From positions 1 through 47,941 of the forward strand of contig CAIYZC010000134.1 of assembly GCA_903930565.1 (NCBI GenBank): a stretch of 47,941 bases of DNA, written 5' to 3'. The notes beneath the pieces were generated by a model. That model was not told the origin of the DNA. It did no database searches and saw only the letters and a program-made list of their open reading frames with translations. A program made the position numbers and the translations under genes. Source of the DNA: an uncultured Pedosphaera sp. (GTDB lineage Bacteria > Verrucomicrobiota > Verrucomicrobiia > Limisphaerales > Pedosphaeraceae). Positions 8,961 to 16,911 of this stretch are shown here, in pieces. Each line of letters starts with the position of its first letter. The first letter of the stretch is position 1.

Positions 8961-11429
8961 ATGAAACCAAACCGCCTCCGTGTCCCTGTCGGTATTCCGT
9001 CCTACCTTCGCCATCGCGGTCCGTCCCGGTGGCTGACCGGCTTGGGGCTCGCCCTGGGATTGTTAGCCCCCCACGCGGTGCGGTCCGCGGATTGGTCGCC
9101 GCTGGTCACCGCGGCCTTGGAGCGCGCCGGCACCAACCGTCAGGAACTCGTGTCCGCCTTGGAACACGTGCCGGCCGCCCAGGCCGTCGGGCTGGATTTC
9201 CTGATCACGAACATGCCGCCGGGGGATCTGCGCACGCTTTCTTCCAAGTTCCTCTTGGGTAATCTCGACCAAGCCTACCGCAGCTTCGCCGCCGCCCCCT
9301 GGGCCGCGCAGGTGCCGCCCGCCATCTTCCTCAACGACGTTCTGCCCTACGCCAGCTTGAGCGAGCAACGGGATGATTGGCGCCAAAAACTGCATGACCT
9401 GAGTCTGCCGCTCATGGCGGGAGCCAAGACCCCGGGGGAAGCAGGTTCGCAAATCAATGCCCAGCTCTTCAAACTCACCAAGGTCAAATACTCCACCAAA
9501 CGCCGCGCCCCGGACCAAGGCCCCTTTGAGACCATGGAGACCGGCGTGGCCACCTGCACCGGCCTGTCGATTCTGCTAGTGGACGCCTGCCGCTCCGTTG
9601 GGGTTCCCGCCCGCATCGCCGGCACGCCCCTGTGGGCCAACAATTCCGGCAACCATACCTGGGTGGAAATCTGGGATGGCGGCGCTTGGCATTTCACCGG
9701 CGCGGCCGAACAGAGCGCGGAGGGGTTGGACCGGGGTTGGTTCGTGGGCAATGCCTCGCAGGCGACCCTTGATGATCCCCGCCATGCCATTTACGCGACG
9801 AGTTTCCAACGCACGGGCATGGCATTTCCGATGACTTGGGCCCGCGACGAAGTTGATGACGCTCCGGCGGTGAATGTCACCGCCCGCTATGCGGCCAAGG
9901 CCAAAGCCCCCGCGCCGCCCGAGCAAACGGTGCTCAAGGTCCGCGTCTTCAACCGCCCCGTCGGCGAGCGGGTGGTGGCGAAGGTCACGGTCACGGATGC
10001 GGCCGATGCCAAAATCCGCTTTACCGGTGAGAGCAAGCCCGACACCGCGGACATGAACGACCACCTGGCCTTCCCCCTGCCCAAGCGCCATACGTTCCTG
10101 ATCGAGGCCGAGAAGGATGGGCACAGCGTGAAGTTGCACTACACCACCCTCACGAACGCCGAGGATGTGTTGAACCTGTTCCTGAGCGGCATCCCGCCCC
10201 TGCCGGAATTTCACCTCCCGGTTTACGTGCCTCCCGCGGTGACGCAAGCCTTGGCAACGGCGGACGATGTCCGGTTGCAAAAGGCGTTCACTGATTATTT
10301 CCTGGCCGCTCCCGAAGCACGTTCCAACTTTGTCTTCGCCGCGGATTTGGAAGCCCTCTTGGCCGGCAACGAACCGGCCGTGCGCCGCGCCGCTTGGACC
10401 GCCTACCGCGGGGCCGACCGCCTCCACACCGCCCAGCACGAGGATTTCGCGGCCCACCAAGTGCGCTTCGAGTCCCACGTCAGCCCCTACACCGTCAAGA
10501 CGGTTGGAACCCGCCCGGCGGCCGGTTGGCCCATCTTTATCGCCATGCACGGCGGTGGCGGCGCGCCCCAAGAATTGAACGACAGCCAGTGGCGCCACAT
10601 GCAAATTTATTACCGCGACCATCCCGAGCTCGGCGGTTACATCTATGTGGCCCTGCGCGCCCCGGACAACACTTGGAACGGCTTCTACACCGGTTATGCC
10701 TATCCCTTGATCGACAATCTGCTGCGCCAATTCCTGTTGTTTGGCGACACGGATCCGAACAAGCAGTTCATCATGGGTTACTCCCACGGCGGCTACGGGG
10801 CCTACGCCATCGGGCCGAAAATCCCGGATCATTTCGCGGCCATCCACGCCAGTGCGGCCGCCTTGGCGGACGGCGCGGTCGCACTCACCCTCCGGAACAC
10901 CTACTTCAGCACCATGGTGGGCGCCAAGGATACCGCCTATGGGCGTTCCGAACGCGTCAAGGACTTCCAACGCGACATTGACGCCCTGCGCGGCGGCCGC
11001 GACGACATTTACCCCGTGACCATTCAAGTCATCGCGGAGCATCCCCACTCGGGACTGCCGGACCGCGACAAAATTCCGGACATGTATTCAAAGATTCGCA
11101 ACCCCGTTCCCCGCGAACTCAATTGGCGCCTCACGGACAAGGTGAACCACGACTTTTTCTGGCTGCATGTGGACGAAGCCGTTTCCGGTGAACAGATCGA
11201 CGCCGCCTGCCGCGACAACCGCCTCACCGTCAAAACCACGGCGAACTTGGCCGGCGCGACGTTGCTCTTGGACCGCCGTTTGATCGACTTCGCGCAACCG
11301 GTGACCGTTGAGCACAATGGCCGGACCAGCACCCGGAAACTGCAACCCAGCCTCCGCACCCTCGCCGCCACGCTCCTGCGCCGCGGCGATCCCGAACTCG
11401 CCTTCACCGCCGAGCTGACGCTTCCTTGA
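8961..11429 (+). CDS. Transglutaminase-like domain plus alpha/beta-hydrolase two-domain secreted protein
   Basis: Exported protein of 822 residues; the hydrophobic stretch LTGLGLALGLLAPHAV forms the signal. The first half holds a transglutaminase/protease-like core: ETGVATCTGLS with C199 and NHTWVEIWDGGAWHFTGAAE with H232, the pattern seen in many Bacteroidota and PVC proteins. The last third is an alpha/beta-hydrolase: a IFIAMHGGGGAP oxyanion-type loop and the nucleophile elbow GYSHGGYG (S608), followed by HPHSG and NHDFFWLHVDE that could give the catalytic His. The fused proteins probably act on a peptide- or ester-bearing part of the glycan. ATG at 8961 has no Shine-Dalgarno sequence. It lies 29 bp after the second GH2 and 50 bp before the DUF1080 gene. 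Substrate unknown. Confidence 0.87.
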   Translation: MKPNRLRVPVGIPSYLRHRGPSRWLTGLGLALGLLAPHAVRSADWSPLVTAALERAGTNRQELVSALEHVPAAQAVGLDFLITNMPPGDLRTLSSKFLLGNLDQAYRSFAAAPWAAQVPPAIFLNDVLPYASLSEQRDDWRQKLHDLSLPLMAGAKTPGEAGSQINAQLFKLTKVKYSTKRRAPDQGPFETMETGVATCTGLSILLVDACRSVGVPARIAGTPLWANNSGNHTWVEIWDGGAWHFTGAAEQSAEGLDRGWFVGNASQATLDDPRHAIYATSFQRTGMAFPMTWARDEVDDAPAVNVTARYAAKAKAPAPPEQTVLKVRVFNRPVGERVVAKVTVTDAADAKIRFTGESKPDTADMNDHLAFPLPKRHTFLIEAEKDGHSVKLHYTTLTNAEDVLNLFLSGIPPLPEFHLPVYVPPAVTQALATADDVRLQKAFTDYFLAAPEARSNFVFAADLEALLAGNEPAVRRAAWTAYRGADRLHTAQHEDFAAHQVRFESHVSPYTVKTVGTRPAAGWPIFIAMHGGGGAPQELNDSQWRHMQIYYRDHPELGGYIYVALRAPDNTWNGFYTGYAYPLIDNLLRQFLLFGDTDPNKQFIMGYSHGGYGAYAIGPKIPDHFAAIHASAAALADGAVALTLRNTYFSTMVGAKDTAYGRSERVKDFQRDIDALRGGRDDIYPVTIQVIAEHPHSGLPDRDKIPDMYSKIRNPVPRELNWRLTDKVNHDFFWLHVDEAVSGEQIDAACRDNRLTVKTTANLAGATLLLDRRLIDFAQPVTVEHNGRTSTRKLQPSLRTLAATLLRRGDPELAFTAELTLP

Positions 11430-11479
11430 TGCCTCCTGCTTTGATCCGTCCATCATCCAACCATATTAAAACCAAAACC

Positions 11480-12199
11480 ATGTTTCCTGTTACCCGATCC
11501 TTCTTCGCCGCCGCTTGCTTCGGCAGCCTGCTCGCCTTCAACTTGGTCGCCGCCGACGCCAAAAAGGCCGCCCCGGAACCCCCGGTCATCACCCCGGGCA
11601 CGGCGGGCAGCCCGCCTTCGGACGCCATCGTCCTCTTTGACGGCAAGGACCTCTCCAAATGGCGCGCGGACAAGGGCGGCGACGCGCAATGGAAAGTGGA
11701 GAACGGCTACGCCGAAGTGAACAAAACCGGCAACATCTTCACCCGCGAAGAGTTTGGTGACATTCAACTGCATGTCGAATGGGCTTCGCCCGCCGAAGTG
11801 AAGGGCGACGGCCAAGGCCGTGGGAACAGTGGCGTCTATTTCATGGGTCGCTACGAAATCCAGGTCCTGGACTGCTACCAGAACAAAACCTACACCGACG
11901 GCCAAACCGCCGCCTTCTACCTCCACAACGCCCCCCTCGTGAACGCCTGCCGCAAGCCGGGTGAATGGCAGACCTACGACATCGTGTTCCATCCCCCGAC
12001 GAAATCCGCCGACGGTTCGGCACAGCCCGGTTCGTTCACCGTCTTCCACAACAACGTTTTGGTGCAGGATCACATTCCCGTGAAGGGCGACGCGACCACC
12101 GCCGCGCCGTTGAACGGCATTTCCCCCACGGGTCCGTTGGTCCTCCAAGACCACGGCAACCCGGTCCACTACCGCAACATCTGGTTGCGCAAACTGTAA
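11480..12199 (+). CDS. DUF1080 (3-keto-disaccharide hydrolase type) secreted protein
   Basis: Secreted protein of 239 residues. A signal peptide (FFAAACFGSLLAFNLVAADA) is followed by a concanavalin-like DUF1080 fold: IVLFDGKDLSKWR, then WKVENGYAEV, FGDIQLHVEWASP, GNSGVYFMGRYEIQVLD, and the C-terminal GPLVLQDHGNPVHYRNIWLR. All of the family's hallmark blocks are present and the length is normal. Characterised members cleave glycosides that have first been oxidised to the 3-keto form, which fits the Gfo/Idh oxidoreductase at 707. ATG at 11480 gives the signal peptide directly; upstream in-frame starts (11426 TTG, 11429 ATG) overlap the previous stop and add a non-signal leader. A terminator (12243-12270) closes this run of genes. 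Confidence 0.93.
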   Translation: MFPVTRSFFAAACFGSLLAFNLVAADAKKAAPEPPVITPGTAGSPPSDAIVLFDGKDLSKWRADKGGDAQWKVENGYAEVNKTGNIFTREEFGDIQLHVEWASPAEVKGDGQGRGNSGVYFMGRYEIQVLDCYQNKTYTDGQTAAFYLHNAPLVNACRKPGEWQTYDIVFHPPTKSADGSAQPGSFTVFHNNVLVQDHIPVKGDATTAAPLNGISPTGPLVLQDHGNPVHYRNIWLRKL

Positions 12200-12242
12200 C
12201 CGACCGGGCGCCCCAAGGGTCCCAACTTCAACCCGCATTCAA

Positions 12243-12270
12243 ACCCGCCCCTGCGGCGGGTCTTTTGTTT
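12243..12270 (+). terminator. Intrinsic terminator after the DUF1080 gene
   Basis: Stem ACCCGCC (12243-12249) with GGCGGGT (12255-12261), a 5-nt loop, and a T-rich tail CTTTTGTTTT. It is 43 bp after the DUF1080 stop and ends one base before the ATG of the next gene, leaving that gene no room for a leader of its own. Confidence 0.75.
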
Positions 12271-12271
12271 T

Positions 12272-12889
12272 ATGGGCTACGACGTTCACATCACGCGCAA
12301 AGCGGAATGGTCCGATGATTCCGGTCCGGCGATCCCGGCAGCCGAATGGCGGCAACTGGTCGCGGAAGATCCGGAACTGGTCCTGACGGGCTTCGCGGAA
12401 GTGGCCACCGCGGAGGGCGAAACCTTGCGGATGACCGACCCGTTGTTGGCGGAATGGCGCGGGCATTCCTTGGGGCAAGTGGTTTGGTTCACTTATTCAA
12501 ACGGTTGCGTCGAGGTCAAGAATCCGGATCCGGAAACCCTGGGCAAAATGAGCCGCCTCGCCGACCGACTGAAGGCCCGGGTGCAGGGTGACGAAGGCGA
12601 ATTTTACGATGCGGCGGGAAATGCCCACATGCCCACCCCCAGCCTGCGGGACCGCCTCGGGAATTGGTGGCGGAACCGGCGTTTTCGCCCGCCGCCCAAG
12701 CCGCCTTTGGCGTTGCCGTTCAAAGTCGGCGACCGGGTCAAGGATCCTTGGGGCGCCGTGCATGTCGTTGTGGCCATCGATCCGGCGGCCAATCATGGCG
12801 CCGGGGAAATTGTCATCCGCCGGGTTTCCGATGGCGCGGAATCAACCTTTTGGGGAATTGCCCACGGGTTAAGTCCCTTGGATCCTTGA
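12272..12889 (+). CDS. Conserved hypothetical cytoplasmic protein
   Basis: Protein of 205 residues with no signal peptide or membrane segment. The N terminus MGYDVHITRKAEW matches a start seen in small bacterial proteins of unknown function, which supports ATG at 12272. Residues 1-110 hold a compact acidic domain (LGQVVWFTYSNGCVEVKNPD). A basic, proline-rich linker (WWRNRRFRPPPKPP, about 130-145) follows, then a short SH3-like beta stretch (FKVGDRVKDPWGAVHVVV). No catalytic motif is visible. The start codon comes one base after the T-tract of a terminator, so it needs read-through or a leaderless transcript. It converges on the glycosyltransferase-PHP gene across a 41-bp gap. I do not assign a function. 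Confidence 0.82.
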   Translation: MGYDVHITRKAEWSDDSGPAIPAAEWRQLVAEDPELVLTGFAEVATAEGETLRMTDPLLAEWRGHSLGQVVWFTYSNGCVEVKNPDPETLGKMSRLADRLKARVQGDEGEFYDAAGNAHMPTPSLRDRLGNWWRNRRFRPPPKPPLALPFKVGDRVKDPWGAVHVVVAIDPAANHGAGEIVIRRVSDGAESTFWGIAHGLSPLDP

Positions 12890-12897
12890 TCGGCCAC

Positions 12898-12916
12898 CCA
12901 ACGCCGCGGGCGTTGG
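12898..12916. terminator. Hairpin between convergent genes
   Basis: A perfect 8-bp stem CCAACGCC / GGCGTTGG with a GCG loop lies in the 41-bp gap between convergent genes. It has no T-tract on either side, so it may only stabilise or pause both transcripts. Confidence 0.45.
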
Positions 12917-12930
12917 CCCCGTGCCGCCGC

Positions 12931-14943
12931 TCACCCGTGAACGACTTCGAGGGCGGGCTGCGGGGTGAATTCCGCGGCTTCGGCGGCGGTCAGGGCCGGC
13001 CGGCCGCGCGGTGCGATCACGGGGGCCTGATGGTGCTCGGGGCGGAACAACGTGATGGACACATGCTCATTGCGACGGATGCATTCCTTGATGCTTTCCG
13101 GGGTCTTTTCGCAGTAGAGCAGCGTTTTCCACGAGTAAATGTGCTTGGGCTTGTGGAAATCGCTGTTCGCGAGGAAGGGCAGCGCCTTCATGCCCACGCA
13201 ATCAAAGATATTGTTGCGATTGGCAATTTCCCACGCGTCGATCAACGGGGCGTAAGTGTCCTGGTTTTCCCACAGGTGCAGGGTGTTTTTGCCCCATTCG
13301 CTCTTCATGATGTGGGGATGCGAGGCGATGGCGAGGCCGCCCTGCGCGTGGATTTGGGCGATGGTTTCCGGCAGGTCGAGGGTGGAATCAATCGGCGCCT
13401 TCAGGTCGATGCCCAGCAGGTGCGCGGAGGTCTTTTGGGTGTAGCCGTCCTTGTTGAATTCGATGCCGGTCATGACCAGCATACCGTACTTCCGCCAAGC
13501 GCGGCGGCGTTCGCGCTCGATCACGGCGAAATACTCCGTCAACTGCGTTTCGCTCACGGTCATGTTCGAGAGCCGGGCGAGCTTGCCGATCAGGCGCCGG
13601 GGATCGGCCAGGTGGTCCGTGATGCAGATGCAGTCAAAGCCCAGGCGGCCGTAGAAATCCACCACTTCGGGGACGGTCAATTTGCCGTCCGAGTAATTGG
13701 TGTGGATATGGAAGTCGCAAAGGAGGCGGCGCGGTTCCGGATGGCCCGCGACCGCGGCGGCGGCCGGCACCGGCCTGGCCACGGGAGCTACGGGCGGAGT
13801 GCTGAAGAGCTGGATACTCTTGCGCGTGGGATCCGGCGCTTCCGCATGTTCGAGGACCAATTCCGCCAGGCGCAGGGCGGCGTCCGGACGGCTGATCCGG
13901 CCCAGGTTGCGGCGCCACTCCGTCCAAATCTTGGCCTTGTGTTCGAAGGCTTCGCGGACCAGGTCCGGCACTTCGCGGTTCCGCTCAGCGACCGCACCGA
14001 GCCCGAACTCAGTGAGCAACCGGGCGTTGCCCTCCTCGTGACCGGGAATGACCTGGTTCACGATCATCGGGCAGCGGGCGGCAATGGCCTCCTGCACGAT
14101 CGCGGCTCCGGCTTTGCCGATCACCAGATGATGGTTCATCAGGAGCTCGGGCATTTCGTTGGTCCATCCGAGCACCCGGACGCGATTCCCATACTCCCGG
14201 GTGCGGTCCAAAATCTTGGTCTTGAGCTCCGCATCCCGCCCCACCGTCACGGTGAGGTGAGTGTCCGGAATCTCCATGAGGTTTTCGATTACCTTGCCGG
14301 ACTTCTTTTTGCCGGTGTGGATGACGTAAAGCAACCGGCGCTCCCGGCCAAAGACGGGCGAATGGAGCGGCTCCGGGGATTCGCCGGCGAACCGATGGCT
14401 GACGGGAAAACCGAGCGGGCGGATTTGGTCGCCGGGGATGCCCGCGGCTTTGAGCACGTTGGCCGTCGCCTCATTGGCGACGCAATAGAGGTCGCTCGGG
14501 GCGCTGAACCAAGCGGAGTTCACCGTGATCGAATCCGTCACCACGGTCATGAAAAAGAACGGCCGCTCGGCATGATCGCGGTAAAGCTCTTGGATAATGT
14601 GGGCGTAAACCGGGTAAGTCGAAATGACGCAATCAGGTTGGGTGACCTGCAGGATGTCGCCCAACGCCTCCTTGAGCCGGCTGAACCCACCCAAGCGTTG
14701 CTCCACGAAGGTGGAGTTGTCGATGAGGGAATAAAGGCCGCCCCAGAGTTTTGGCACGTACTGGACCATCCCCTGATAGGCGGTGCGGGCCAGGTCGTTC
14801 AGCGAGCCGTAACTGCTCGCGAACAAATCCAGCACCTCCACTTGGACGTCCTCGGAGATGAGCTCCAAGGCCTCGCGCAGATTGCGCGCCGCGGCATTGT
14901 GCCCCTCGCCAAAGCCCGCCGTTAGGATCAGGATTTTTTTCAT
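12931..14943 (-). CDS. GT28-type glycosyltransferase fused to a PHP-domain phosphoesterase
   Basis: Cytoplasmic or membrane-associated protein of 670 residues made of two units. Residues 1-370 are a processive-diacylglycerol-glucosyltransferase/MGDG-synthase-like GT28 protein: KKILILTAGFGEGHNAAARN at the start, and the nucleotide-sugar-binding block KAGAAIVQEAIAARCPMI (about 277-294), with NQVIPGHEEGNA after it. A Pro/Ala-rich linker (about 382-405) leads to a PHP domain (about 408-640) with the metal motif DFHIHTNYSDG (H412, H414), CITDHLADP, MTGIEFN, ASHPHI and FLANSDFHKP. These are the metal-binding positions of the PHP fold, so it should be active. The family joins a lipid or surface glycan transferase to a phosphatase-like unit; the substrates are unknown. 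ATG at 14943 gives a proper start; TTG at 14949 is an alternative. The neighbour at 15151 makes UDP-sugars. Confidence 0.88.
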   Translation of the reverse strand: MKKILILTAGFGEGHNAAARNLREALELISEDVQVEVLDLFASSYGSLNDLARTAYQGMVQYVPKLWGGLYSLIDNSTFVEQRLGGFSRLKEALGDILQVTQPDCVISTYPVYAHIIQELYRDHAERPFFFMTVVTDSITVNSAWFSAPSDLYCVANEATANVLKAAGIPGDQIRPLGFPVSHRFAGESPEPLHSPVFGRERRLLYVIHTGKKKSGKVIENLMEIPDTHLTVTVGRDAELKTKILDRTREYGNRVRVLGWTNEMPELLMNHHLVIGKAGAAIVQEAIAARCPMIVNQVIPGHEEGNARLLTEFGLGAVAERNREVPDLVREAFEHKAKIWTEWRRNLGRISRPDAALRLAELVLEHAEAPDPTRKSIQLFSTPPVAPVARPVPAAAAVAGHPEPRRLLCDFHIHTNYSDGKLTVPEVVDFYGRLGFDCICITDHLADPRRLIGKLARLSNMTVSETQLTEYFAVIERERRRAWRKYGMLVMTGIEFNKDGYTQKTSAHLLGIDLKAPIDSTLDLPETIAQIHAQGGLAIASHPHIMKSEWGKNTLHLWENQDTYAPLIDAWEIANRNNIFDCVGMKALPFLANSDFHKPKHIYSWKTLLYCEKTPESIKECIRRNEHVSITLFRPEHHQAPVIAPRGRPALTAAEAAEFTPQPALEVVHG

Positions 14944-15010
14944 ATGCAATCTGATTGTTAAGGCAATCTGCCCCGGGCAAGTGACAAACAGGTGGCGGTT
15001 GGGTTAATAG

Positions 15011-15040
15011 TTGTTCACAACTTATTCACAGTTATTCACC
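15011..15040 (+). promoter_or_regulatory. Three phased DnaA-box-like 9-mers
   Basis: TTGTTCACA (15011), TTATTCACA (15022) and TTATTCACC (15032) follow one another at 11- and 10-bp steps on the same strand. The middle copy fits the relaxed DnaA-box TTATNCACA; the others differ by one base. They lie in the gap between the glycosyltransferase-PHP gene and the epimerase. No dnaA, dnaN or other origin gene is in the window, so this could be a DnaA-responsive regulatory site or an origin-like remnant. Confidence 0.4.
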
Positions 15041-15103
15041 GGTTTTACCCAAGCGACGGGGGAGCGGAAGACAGAGCGGACCCGCCGGGAACAGGGGGGA
15101 ATC

Positions 15104-15121
15104 CCCGGCCCGACGGCCGGG
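15104..15121 (-). terminator. GC hairpin downstream of the epimerase gene
   Basis: CCCGGCC (15104-15110), loop CGAC, GGCCGGG (15115-15121) form a perfect 7-bp stem about 30 bp past the stop of the minus-strand epimerase gene. There is no T-tract after it in that direction, so termination would be weak or Rho-dependent. Confidence 0.35.
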
Positions 15122-15150
15122 TGGCGCGGACGAAACCCCCGAACGGGAAA

Positions 15151-16110
15151 TCAGGGTTCCAACGGCTGTCGCCGGAACCATTCGACGAAGCGGCGCAGCC
15201 CTTCTTCAATGCCGACCTTGGGTTGGTAGCCGAGGCGGGCGTGGGATTTGGTCAGGTCGGCGGAGGTCAACGGCACGTCCCCGGGTTGCAAGGGCAGGCG
15301 GTCGATGATGGCTTTTTGCCCCAAAGCGCCTTCCAAGACGGAGATCAGCCGGGAGAGCGTGACGGTTTGGGAACCGCCCAAATTGAACACCTCAAACCCA
15401 AAGGTTTGACTGGTGCAGGCCATGATGCCGTCCACGATGTCTTGGATGAACGTGTAATCGCGGCCGGTGGAACCATCGCCAAAAACTTGGATCGGTTGGC
15501 CCCGCGTGATGAGTTTGGCGAATTTGTTGATCGCCAGGTCGGGGCGCTGGCGGGGGCCGTAGACCGTGAAGAAGCGGAGCATCGCGATGTCCAGGCCGTA
15601 AACGTGATGGTACACGTGCCCGAGGGATTCGCAGGCCAGTTTGCTGGCGGCGTACGGGGAAATGGGGGCGAAAACGGGATCGCTTTCGGCGAAAGGCACC
15701 TTGGTATTGATGCCGTAAACCGACGAGGAGGAAGCGATGATCAGCTTGCGGACGCCGTAGCGGCGCGCAGCTTCGAGGACGTTGACAGTGCCTTCGACAT
15801 TGACGCGCTGACAAACCTCCGGTTCCTCCAAGCTGGGGCGGACGCCGGCCCGGGCGGCCAGATGGATGACCTGATCGAAGGCCACCCGGGCAAAGAGCCC
15901 GCGCAGCACGGCCGAATCCTCCAAACCACCCCGCACAAACTCGAACGGCCGCTGGAGGGCGGCGATGGCGGCGAGGTTGCGGCGCTTGAGTTCGGGATGG
16001 TAAAACGGGTTCAAGTCGTCCAACACCCAAACTGCATGGCCCGCGAGCAACAGCCGTTCGGCCAAGTGCGAGCCAATGAAACCGGCGCCGCCGGTGACCA
16101 AAACATTCAT
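15151..16110 (-). CDS. NAD-dependent UDP-sugar epimerase (UDP-glucuronate 4-epimerase-like, SDR)
   Basis: Extended short-chain dehydrogenase of 319 residues. It has the NAD-binding GGAGFIGSHL motif (7-16), VDQVIHLAARAGV-type block (FDQVIHLAARAGVRPS), IIASSSSVYG, and the catalytic Tyr-Lys pair Y153xxxK157 in PYAASKLACE. FFTVYGPRQRPDLAINKF and VFGDGSTGRDYTFIQDIV match UDP-glucuronate 4-epimerase-like proteins (about 320 residues). The start is ATG at 16110; the open frame runs further upstream but only as GC-rich noise. It converts a nucleotide sugar for surface polysaccharide or capsule synthesis in the cytoplasm. It is on the same strand as the glycosyltransferase-PHP gene, 207 bp upstream of it. 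UDP-glucose 4-epimerase activity is an alternative. Confidence 0.93.
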   Translation of the reverse strand: MNVLVTGGAGFIGSHLAERLLLAGHAVWVLDDLNPFYHPELKRRNLAAIAALQRPFEFVRGGLEDSAVLRGLFARVAFDQVIHLAARAGVRPSLEEPEVCQRVNVEGTVNVLEAARRYGVRKLIIASSSSVYGINTKVPFAESDPVFAPISPYAASKLACESLGHVYHHVYGLDIAMLRFFTVYGPRQRPDLAINKFAKLITRGQPIQVFGDGSTGRDYTFIQDIVDGIMACTSQTFGFEVFNLGGSQTVTLSRLISVLEGALGQKAIIDRLPLQPGDVPLTSADLTKSHARLGYQPKVGIEEGLRRFVEWFRRQPLEP

Positions 16111-16230
16111 GGCGACATGATGAACACGAACGCCGGAACTGCAAGGCGCAAAAACCAGACCCCCACCCCGCCCACCGGAGGCGCGGGCCGGGTGCGAGGG
16201 GGACGGTTTGGGCAATGGTCGGTGAATTGG

Positions 16231-16515
16231 CCTTCCGTGAGTGCGTAAACCCGATGGTTTCACCCGCCACCTCCAGGGCGGTGGCGAAAAATGAACGCCA
16301 AACCCGGCGTGCTACGCCTCGCCAAGCTCAAACCAACCTCCGGGTTGCTGCCGGGATCGTCCGCGCACCGCTTTGGGGTCATCGGCATTTGACCTTCCAT
16401 CAGTGCGTAAAACCGCTTACAGGGCGATGAGGGTGGTCAAATTGCAACAGTTGAGGGAGCTTTATAACGTGACTTGCCGACCGTGGGGCAGGATTGACCT
16501 TCCGTGACTGCGTAA
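16231..16515 (+). repeat. Three dispersed copies of a CCTTCC...GTGCGTAA motif
   Basis: Copies are at 16231-16248 (CCTTCCGTGAGTGCGTAA), 16391-16410 (GACCTTCCATCAGTGCGTAA) and 16496-16515 (GACCTTCCGTGACTGCGTAA). Two of them follow TT to give TTGACC, a -35-like hexamer. A shorter match, GGTGCGTAAGCGGG, is at 25691-25704. The copies are in the same orientation and 105-160 bp apart. I know no named element that fits. Confidence 0.6.
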
Positions 16516-16536
16516 GCGGGCGCCAAAAGGGCGGGC

Positions 16537-16574
16537 GGCCCGCTCTCCCTCCCCAGCCAAAGGGGGAGCGGGCC
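16537..16574. repeat. GC-rich imperfect inverted repeat
   Basis: GGCCCGCTCTCCC and GGGGGAGCGGGCC face each other around a short loop, giving a stem of about 12 bp with one bulge. It is immediately after the third GTGCGTAA motif. No T-tract follows, so terminator function is doubtful. Confidence 0.45.
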
Positions 16575-16911
16575 GATGGGTTGGGTCCGCCAGTCGCCGG
16601 GGCGGGGCCTCGGCGACCGGGGGTTGTCAAAGAGCGGGGCCTCCGGGCGGGGCACCCGGCGAAGCCAGAATCCAATTTCACCGCCCGATTCGCGCCCGTT
16701 GAATTTCGCCATGCGCGCAGAGAGTGCGGGGGGCGTTGGATTTTAGGACATGCCGCCTGCCTGCCAAGTCCCGCCCCTTCGGCAAGGTAGCACCGGTTGG
16801 GGAAAAACGAATGGCTACGGTAGGTCTTGGCGGTCTTCGTCCACGCCGAGTCGGCGGGGTGCGGGACGATGATTTGAGCCGTCGACGCCCCGGTTTGCGG
16901 GGAATGGGGAA

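Larger units (their letters stand above)
16111..16911. other. 801-bp intergenic region with short repeats and hairpin, no gene
   Basis: No convincing coding frame was found here; the open frames are short and of low quality. The region holds three copies of a TTCCRTSASTGCGTAA motif (listed separately), a GC-rich hairpin at 16537-16574, and GC-rich filler. It separates two minus-strand genes and resembles a repeat-bearing spacer. Confidence 0.6.

Noticed and set aside
6682-8970. Minus-strand open frame of 762 codons over the second GH2 gene
   Set aside because: Shadow of a GH2 gene with both catalytic Glu; the translation shows no family.
12664-14925. Plus-strand open frame of 753 codons over the glycosyltransferase-PHP gene
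   Set aside because: Antisense to a protein with clear GT28 and PHP motifs; no domain seen in this frame.
16494-16790. Open frame of 98 codons in the repeat-bearing spacer
   Set aside because: Pro/Gly/Arg-rich, covers a hairpin and repeat motif, no domain or signal.
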